From Methylobacillus caricis (lineage in GTDB: Bacteria; Pseudomonadota; Gammaproteobacteria; Burkholderiales; Methylophilaceae): DNA of 64,000 nucleotides. The stretch lies in contig NZ_JAJAVD010000001.1 in the NCBI RefSeq assembly GCF_020532705.1, positions 744,001 through 808,000 of the forward strand, read 5' to 3'. The notes under the pieces are model-generated. The model ran no database searches and was not told the origin of the DNA. It saw only the letters and a program-made list of their open reading frames with translations. Shown piece after piece: positions 58,423 to 64,000 of this stretch (position 1 is its first letter; each line of letters starts with the position of its first letter). Made by a program: the position numbers and the translations under genes.

Positions 58423-61400
58423 ATGAGCGTCCTGGCCAACAACTATAAAGAGCTGAGTGAACCCGCCGAGGTGATGGAGCCGACGCAGCGTATTGTCAAG
58501 GTGCGCCGTGACTACAATACCTGGGTCGTCAACGAAACACTGGAAGATTATGCCTTGCGGTTTACCCCGCGCTCTTTCCGCAAGTGGTCCATCTTTCGCG
58601 TTTCCAATACTGCATTTGGCGCCATCTCCTTCCTGGTGCTGGAGGCCATAGGCGGCACTTTGGCCGTCAATTACGGCTTTACCAATGCGCTGTGGGCAAT
58701 CATGGCGATTGCTCTGGTGATTTTCCTGACCGGTTTGCCCATTAGCTACTACGCCGCCAAGTTCGGTCTGGACATGGATCTGCTCACGCGCGGCGCTGGT
58801 TTTGGTTACATAGGCTCCACCATTTCTTCTTTTGTCTATGCTTCGTTTACCTTCATCCTGTTTGCGCTGGAGGCTGCCATCATGGCCTATGCGCTGGAGC
58901 TTTACTTCAACCTGCCGCTATATGCAGGCTATCTGGTGAGCGCGCTGGTGATTGTGCCCCTGGTCACGCATGGCGTGACATTGGTCAGCCGCATCCAGAT
59001 GATCACCCAGCCGATCTGGCTTGTGTTGCTGGCATTGCCCTATATCTTCATTATCTACAAGGATCCGGGCGTGATAGACCGCCTGACTGCTTTCGCCGGC
59101 AAGTCGGGATATGACAATGAATTCAATTGGTTGATGTTCGGTACCGCCATGGCGGTGGGCATGGCGTTGATTCCGCAGATAGGCGAGCAGGTGGATTTCC
59201 TGCGGTTCATGCCGGAGAAAACCCGGGAAAACCGCTTTCGCTGGCATTTCGGCGTGATTGTTGCCGGACCGGGTTGGATATCCCTGGGTATGCTGAAGAT
59301 GCTGGGAGGTGCCTTGCTGGCATACCTGGCGTTTGAAGGCATGCAGTCATTTGAGCAGGTGGTCAATCCAAACCAGATGTACCTTGCCGGTTTCGGGCAG
59401 GTGTTCTCCAACCCGCAAGTTGTCTTGGCTGTGACCGTGCTGTTCGTGGTGATTTCCCAGATGAAGGTCAACATGACCAATGCCTATGCCGGCTCGCTGG
59501 CTTGGTCCAACTTCTTTGCCCGCCTAACACATAGCCACCCTGGCCGTGTCGTCTGGGTGGTGTTCAATGCCATGATTGCGATCATCCTCATGGAAATGGA
59601 TGTGTTCCAGGCGCTGGAACAAGTGCTGGGTTTGTATTCCAACATAGCGATCTCCTGGATCACTGCCGTGGTGGCAGACCTTGTCATCAACAAGCCGCTT
59701 GGCCTGAGTCCCAAGGGCATAGAGTTCCGCCGTGCCTATCTTTATGACATCAACCCGGTAGGGGTGGGGGCCATGGTGATTGCCTCCATGCTCTCGGTCG
59801 CAGCATTTTTTGGATTGTTCGGCATAGAGGCGGAGGCTTTTTCCGCTTTTATTGCACTGGGCACAGCCCTGGTGGTGTCGCCATTGATTGCATGGCTGAC
59901 CAAGGGCAAGTACTACATTGCCCGTAAGCCAGTGAGCTACAAGCCCGTCAGCGGCGTGCAGCGTTGCAGTATCTGCGAGCGGGATTATGAAGTGGATGAT
60001 ATGGCGCATTGCCCGGCTTACCAAGGGGCGATTTGCTCCCTGTGCTGTTCGCTGGATGCCCGCTGCAACGATGTCTGCAAGCCTCATGGGCGCATAGAGA
60101 ACCAGTGGCAGGGCATCATGCGGCGGGTTCTGCCCGATGCCTGGACCGAGGTATTGCAGAACGGCCTGGGACATTACCTGTTGCTGATGGCAGTCACCCT
60201 CGCGTTCCTGAGTGCATTGTTTGGCCTGATCTATTTCCATGAGTCGCTCACCATGACGGGTGAAAAGGAGGCCTTGTTACCAGAACTGCGCCTTGGGTAT
60301 CTCAAGATATTTGCTGCGCTGGCATTCGCCAGTGGCATCATTGCATGGTGGATTGTGCTGACCTCGGAAAGCCGTCGCGTTGCGCAGGAAGAGTCCAACC
60401 GCCAGACCAACCTGCTGCAGCGCGAAATCGTGCTGCACCGGCAGACCGATGCCGAACTGCAACGCGCGCGACAGGTGGCGGAACAGGCCAACCAGGCCAA
60501 GAGCCGCTATATCACAGGGATCAGCCATGAGCTGAGAACGCCGCTCAACAGCATATTGGGCTATGCCCAATTGCTGGACAACGACCCGACCATCCCGGAA
60601 AACCGGCACCAGTCCATACGCGTGATCCGCCGCAGCGGCGAGCACCTGTTGTCGCTGATCGAAGGCACGCTGGATATTGCCCGTATAGAAAGCGGCAAGC
60701 TGACTTTCGACCTGCGCCTCGTGCGTTTCCCGGAATTCATCCAGCAGCTGGTGAGCATGTTCGAGCTGCAGGCGCGCAACAAGGGCATCAGTTTTCATTA
60801 TGAACTGCATGGCGAGTTGCCCAAGGTGGTGCGTATCGACCAGAAGCGCTTGAGCCAGATACTTATCAATATCCTCGGCAATGCCGTGAAATTTACACGC
60901 CACGGGGGAGTCTCGTTCAAGCTGCACTATGCGCGCGAGATGCTTAACATCAGCATAGAGGACACCGGCCCCGGCATTGCGCCGGATGAGATCGACAAGG
61001 TTTTCGAGCCGTTTGCGCGCGGTACTGCCGCAGCCAACAGCAATATCGGCGGCACCGGCCTTGGGCTCACCATCAGCAAAATGCTGACCGAGCTCATGGG
61101 CGGTCAACTCACGTTAAGCAGCACGCCAGGGCTGGGCAGCAAGTTCAATATCCGTTTGTTCCTTTCCCAGGTCAGGGTGGCGGAGGATATCGAGACCGCT
61201 TCCATGCCCATGCCCGTGGCATACAAGGGGCCGCGCCGCAGGGTACTGGTGGTGGACAACGAGCAGGTGGACCGTGAGCTGCTCAAGAGCATCCTGCAAC
61301 CACTGGGCTTCGAGGTGGCCGAGGCTGCCAATGGTCGCGAGTGCCTGCAGGTCTATACCGAGTTCAAGCCCAATGTGATTCTCATGGACCTCGCCATGCC

Positions 61401-61866
61401 GGACATGGATGGCTGGGAGGCCAGCTACATGATACGCAAGGTGCACCAGTCCGACGTGCCGATTGCGATTGTCTCGGCCAATGCCTTTGACAAGGGGTTG
61501 GAGAATACCGCGGGTATCCCGGCCAGCGATTTTATCGTCAAGCCGGTCAACGTGATGGAATTGCTCGCCTGGATAGGCGAACAGCTCAAGCTGGAGTGGG
61601 TCACCGAGATCATTGCGCCTGCCGTGGGTTTCTCGTCCGTGGATATGTTGGAGAATACAAAGCTGGTATTGCCTGAGCAGGCACAGCTGGATGAGTTGAT
61701 GGCCTTGGTGAAAGTTGGATATGTGCGTGGTATTTCACGAAAACTGGATGAAATTGGCCATGATCAGCGCTACGAGTTGTTTGTGGCTGCCATGAAGAAA
61801 TTGTCACGGCAGTTTGAGCTGGATGCCATGAAAAAAATGCTGGAAGAAGTGAATGATGGAGACTAG
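58423..61866 (+). CDS. NCS1 transporter-hybrid histidine kinase fusion, probable urea/ureide sensor
   Basis: 1147 residues in one frame. Residues about 50-500 form a complete NCS1 (nucleobase:cation symporter, CodB-like) domain with about 12 membrane segments; LLTRGAGFGYIGSTISSF is a family hallmark. A Cys-rich segment (515-552; CSICERDYEVDDMAHCPAYQ then CSLCCSLDARCNDVC) follows, then two membrane helices (about 582-606, 626-648). The kinase has H702 in SHELRTPLNSILGY, the ATP-binding N820 region, DTGPGIAPDE and GGTGLGLTIS. A receiver domain has phospho-acceptor D989, and about 100 unassigned residues end the chain. Inferred to sense a urea-like solute by its transporter domain. Confidence 0.92.
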   Translation: MSVLANNYKELSEPAEVMEPTQRIVKVRRDYNTWVVNETLEDYALRFTPRSFRKWSIFRVSNTAFGAISFLVLEAIGGTLAVNYGFTNALWAIMAIALVIFLTGLPISYYAAKFGLDMDLLTRGAGFGYIGSTISSFVYASFTFILFALEAAIMAYALELYFNLPLYAGYLVSALVIVPLVTHGVTLVSRIQMITQPIWLVLLALPYIFIIYKDPGVIDRLTAFAGKSGYDNEFNWLMFGTAMAVGMALIPQIGEQVDFLRFMPEKTRENRFRWHFGVIVAGPGWISLGMLKMLGGALLAYLAFEGMQSFEQVVNPNQMYLAGFGQVFSNPQVVLAVTVLFVVISQMKVNMTNAYAGSLAWSNFFARLTHSHPGRVVWVVFNAMIAIILMEMDVFQALEQVLGLYSNIAISWITAVVADLVINKPLGLSPKGIEFRRAYLYDINPVGVGAMVIASMLSVAAFFGLFGIEAEAFSAFIALGTALVVSPLIAWLTKGKYYIARKPVSYKPVSGVQRCSICERDYEVDDMAHCPAYQGAICSLCCSLDARCNDVCKPHGRIENQWQGIMRRVLPDAWTEVLQNGLGHYLLLMAVTLAFLSALFGLIYFHESLTMTGEKEALLPELRLGYLKIFAALAFASGIIAWWIVLTSESRRVAQEESNRQTNLLQREIVLHRQTDAELQRARQVAEQANQAKSRYITGISHELRTPLNSILGYAQLLDNDPTIPENRHQSIRVIRRSGEHLLSLIEGTLDIARIESGKLTFDLRLVRFPEFIQQLVSMFELQARNKGISFHYELHGELPKVVRIDQKRLSQILINILGNAVKFTRHGGVSFKLHYAREMLNISIEDTGPGIAPDEIDKVFEPFARGTAAANSNIGGTGLGLTISKMLTELMGGQLTLSSTPGLGSKFNIRLFLSQVRVAEDIETASMPMPVAYKGPRRRVLVVDNEQVDRELLKSILQPLGFEVAEAANGRECLQVYTEFKPNVILMDLAMPDMDGWEASYMIRKVHQSDVPIAIVSANAFDKGLENTAGIPASDFIVKPVNVMELLAWIGEQLKLEWVTEIIAPAVGFSSVDMLENTKLVLPEQAQLDELMALVKVGYVRGISRKLDEIGHDQRYELFVAAMKKLSRQFELDAMKKMLEEVNDGD

Positions 61867-62791
61867 AAAAGAAACAGCGGTTGTCCTGATTGTGGATGAT
61901 GTGCCTGATAATCTGGCCGTACTGCATGATGCGCTGGACGAGTCAGGTTACATGGTACTGGTAGCCAATAATGGCGAAGCTGCCTTGTCACGCGCAGAGG
62001 AGGCGCGGCCCGATATTATCCTGCTGGATGCCATCATGCCCGGGATAGATGGCTTTGAGGTGTGCGCACGCCTTAAAGCCAATCTCAATACGCGCCATAT
62101 CCCGGTGATTTTTATGACGGGGCTGACCGAGTCTGAACATGTGGTAGCGGGATTTGCTGCAGGCGGCACCGATTACGTCACCAAGCCTATCCGGACAGTG
62201 GAGGTGCTGGCGCGGATCACTACTCACCTCCAGGCCTCAAAACAGATGCACCAGACCCGTGGCGCACTGGATGCATTTGGTCAGGCGGCGATCGCCATCC
62301 TGCCGGTTTCGGGCCGTATCGTCTGGCAGACACCCTTGGCAAGGAGCTGGATGCAGCGATATTTCACTGACGCAGAAATAGATCCGCAGACCCATACGCC
62401 AAGTCCCTTGTTGAAATGGCTGGCCGGATTACCGCTGGACAGCCATGCGGATGCCAATCCGCTGGTGATTGTGCAAGGCAGCGGGCGGCTGATTTTCTCA
62501 GCGGGCGACCTGAATGCCGAAGAGCAATGGATTATCCTGTTGCGCGAGGAATCTGATGCCGCACAGATCGAGGCATTGATGAGCACTTTCGGCCTGACCC
62601 AGCGTGAATCTGAAGTGCTGTACTGGGCAATCAAGGGCAAGACCAACCGCGATATCGGCGACATTCTCGGCACCAGTCCGCGCACAGTGAACAAACATAT
62701 GGAGCATGTGTTTGCCAAGCTGGGTGTGGAAACCCGTACGGCCGCCGCAGCGCTGGCGACGAGCAAGATGAGGAACTTGAAGGCTGGATAG
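61853..62791 (+). CDS. Response regulator, REC plus LuxR-type HTH
   Basis: 312 residues (ATG at 61853, a second ATG three bases later). Receiver domain about 10-130 with phospho-Asp 59 (DIILLDAIMPGIDGFEV) and TKPI Lys. A 110-residue middle region of no recognised family resembles a PAS-like input (FGQAAIAILPVSGRIVWQT). The C-terminal LuxR/GerE HTH (LTQRESEVLYWAIKGKTNRD ... VNKHMEHVFAKLGVETR) binds DNA. It overlaps the transporter-kinase gene by 14 bp, so it is its cognate output. Targets are probably the amide/urea genes, by position. Confidence 0.92.
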   Translation: MMETRKETAVVLIVDDVPDNLAVLHDALDESGYMVLVANNGEAALSRAEEARPDIILLDAIMPGIDGFEVCARLKANLNTRHIPVIFMTGLTESEHVVAGFAAGGTDYVTKPIRTVEVLARITTHLQASKQMHQTRGALDAFGQAAIAILPVSGRIVWQTPLARSWMQRYFTDAEIDPQTHTPSPLLKWLAGLPLDSHADANPLVIVQGSGRLIFSAGDLNAEEQWIILLREESDAAQIEALMSTFGLTQRESEVLYWAIKGKTNRDIGDILGTSPRTVNKHMEHVFAKLGVETRTAAAALATSKMRNLKAG

Positions 62792-62833
62792 CTGGCGAAG
62801 CAAAATAAAGATACTCGCTGGCAAGCGAAAAGC
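62792..62833 (-). repeat. Structured repeat, inverted fragment C
   Basis: Read on the minus strand it matches the first 40 bases of copy A (CTTGCCAGCGAGT ... TTTATTTTGCTTCGCCA) at nearly every position, but stops at the hairpin loop. It starts at the response regulator stop and faces copy B. Confidence 0.7.
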
Positions 62834-62951
62834 GTCCTCACGCAGTTACAACCATTACTTTTACCGGATTGCTTAACCAAATTATTTTGGGTGTATCCCT
62901 GACTGCACTTTAAATTTACTCAGGCTATATCTCTACTGCGAGAAGATGGAT

Positions 62952-63165
62952 TTCGCCTTGCCGGGCGAGTCCGTTTCTTTTGTCTCGCCAAAAGAAACGG
63001 AACCAAATAAAACGAAGTTTCGGTGAAGCCAAAAGGCGACCCAGCTGTCCGCGACATCCCCTGTGCTGCTCACTTTCAGCGGGCCTTGCAGAACTCGTTA
63101 TCGCTGAGACATGCTGCAAGGCTTTCTCCGCTAAAAGCTCCGCTGCTCGGCGCAGTCAGATGGGA
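62952..63165. repeat. Structured intergenic repeat, copy B
   Basis: A 13-bp perfect hairpin (TCCGTTTCTTTTG / CAAAAGAAACGGA, loop TCTCGC, 62970-63001) occupies the same place as the copy A hairpin, but with different stem bases that still pair. AAAAGGCGACCC, GAACTCG and CTCGGCGCAGTCAGA are shared with copy A. Confidence 0.7.
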
Positions 63166-63233
63166 GCCATGGCTAGGCTCGCTCGGTTAGTTGGTCATTG
63201 TGTTCTATCCCTACAAGTTCACAACGGGCCGAT

Positions 63234-63998
63234 TCAGGCTGCCTCTTCCAGTAGATCATCCTCTCTATTTTCAATCACATGCCCGGTTGCGCTTCGCGCA
63301 TTGATTTGCTGGACAGCATCGCTGATACGGGTGATCAGGTTGACGGCTGAAAGCAGGATCAGCAGGTTTTCGCCATTATCCGTCATGACTTTGGCAATAC
63401 CTTCTGCCGGAATGTTGACGGTGGCGAACAGGGATGAAAGCGATTCTATATCGGCAGGGGCAATCGCCGGAATTTCTCCCAGTGCGCTCACCATCAGGCC
63501 GAACTTGGGCAGCTTGGGGCCGGCCTGGACAATGACGATCTGCTTGTCCTGCTCGGGCGGCTGGAAGTCTATGCCGGTAAGCCGGGCAAGGTTGAGCACT
63601 GGCACGACGTTGTCCTCGTGCTTGAGCATGCCTTCCAGCACCGATGACGTATCGGGCAACGGCTTGATGTTGTTGGCCTGGACCGCCTCGACAATGTGCG
63701 AGGCGGGCAGGCCGAGCCAGTGCTTGCCGATGTAGAACGTGGCGTATTCTTCGGCATCTGCCGCGGCGGCCTGGTTGCTTGCCGGCTTGAACTGGTTTTG
63801 CTGCAGCAGGTTTTCCGAATCTATCATGGCATTGATGTCGGCGGCCTTGCCCAGCGGGATGAAGATCAGCGCGGTCACGTGGTTCTCGTAGCTGTCGCCG
63901 GCACCCTTGTATTCGCGGTACCCGGCCGATGCGCGCGCCCCCACGGCATAGTAGTTGCCGTTGTAGAGCGCGATATCGAAGCCGGTGCTTCCCGGCGC
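63234..63998 (-). CDS. CheW-domain chemotaxis protein (5' end beyond window)
   Basis: The frame is open to the right edge, so the gene starts outside the window; 254 residues are visible. The C-terminal 165 residues form a CheW domain: EEYATFYIGKHWLGLPASHI, VPVLNLARLTGI and IVQAGPKLPKFGLMVSALGE. The part before it (GFDIALYNGNYYAVGARASA ... HVTALIFIPLGK) looks like the end of a ligand-binding or GAF-like domain. CheW domains couple receptors to CheA, so the protein probably brings an extra sensory input to the array. Convergent with the response regulator gene. Confidence 0.8.
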   Translation of the reverse strand, partial: APGSTGFDIALYNGNYYAVGARASAGYREYKGAGDSYENHVTALIFIPLGKAADINAMIDSENLLQQNQFKPASNQAAAADAEEYATFYIGKHWLGLPASHIVEAVQANNIKPLPDTSSVLEGMLKHEDNVVPVLNLARLTGIDFQPPEQDKQIVIVQAGPKLPKFGLMVSALGEIPAIAPADIESLSSLFATVNIPAEGIAKVMTDNGENLLILLSAVNLITRISDAVQQINARSATGHVIENREDDLLEEAA

Positions 63999-64000
63999 CA

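Larger units (their letters stand above)
62792..63233. other. Non-coding gap after the response regulator
   Basis: 442 bp between the response regulator and the convergent CheW gene. It holds repeat fragment C, about 120 bp of AT-rich unique sequence, and repeat copy B. No credible gene or RNA promoter was found. Confidence 0.65.

Overview
The window looks like chromosome of a methylotrophic betaproteobacterium of the Methylophilaceae (Methylobacillus, Methylovorus or Methylophilus type). This is inferred from the moderate GC content, the formamidase / amide-porin / urea-transport cluster known from Methylophilus methylotrophus, the AcnB, SurE-Pcm-NlpD and TamAB neighbourhoods, and the PEP-CTERM proteins. 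No phage, IS element or CRISPR array is visible. The window opens inside a YceI gene and closes inside a CheW-domain gene.

Region 1 (1-13.4 kb): YceI, an Old Yellow Enzyme, a nitroreductase and a thioredoxin-like protein on the plus strand. A long minus-strand run follows: small membrane protein, nlpD, pcm, surE, wrbA, a NYN/LOTUS protein, tamB, tamA and purB. Region 2 (13.7-26.3 kb): an EF-hand protein, acnB, a PEP-CTERM protein, a DUF3016 protein, a compact sulfur-transport cluster (degenerate DUF2892 plus a two-part YeeE/YedE transporter), a UPF0114 protein, rlmJ, a zinc-type CDF exporter, a tautomerase, uvrC-pgsA, a tRNA Gly-Cys-Gly cluster and ogt.

Region 3 (26.3-43.6 kb): a GGDEF-EAL protein, a tRNA-3'-end-like remnant, a BON protein, a candidate small RNA, and a LysR-linked RND efflux operon whose first gene is an esterase-like protein with Asp at the nucleophile position. 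Then come a Crp/Fnr regulator, a second PEP-CTERM protein, a luciferase-like monooxygenase, selO, an autoregulated LexA-like repressor and a lipoprotein.

Region 4 (43.8-62.8 kb) is one nitrogen-acquisition island: amide/urea porin, formamidase FmdA, FmdB, urea ABC transporter UrtABCDE, urease UreDABC, accessory UreEFG and the HupE/UreJ nickel permease. It ends with a 1147-residue protein that fuses a complete NCS1-type nucleobase/ureide transporter to a hybrid histidine kinase, followed by an overlapping REC-LuxR response regulator. A near-consensus sigma-54 promoter precedes the fusion gene. The proposed logic is uptake across the outer membrane (porin), ATP-driven import (Urt), hydrolysis (formamidase, urease) and a transporter-like sensor that may set expression; the sensing role is inference.

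The island is punctuated by non-coding hairpin elements. Four copies of a long palindromic repeat sit directly behind fmdB, urtE, ureA and ureC, and their inner and outer arms differ between copies while staying self-complementary. A second repeat family lies between ureF and ureG and after the response regulator, also with compensatory stem changes.
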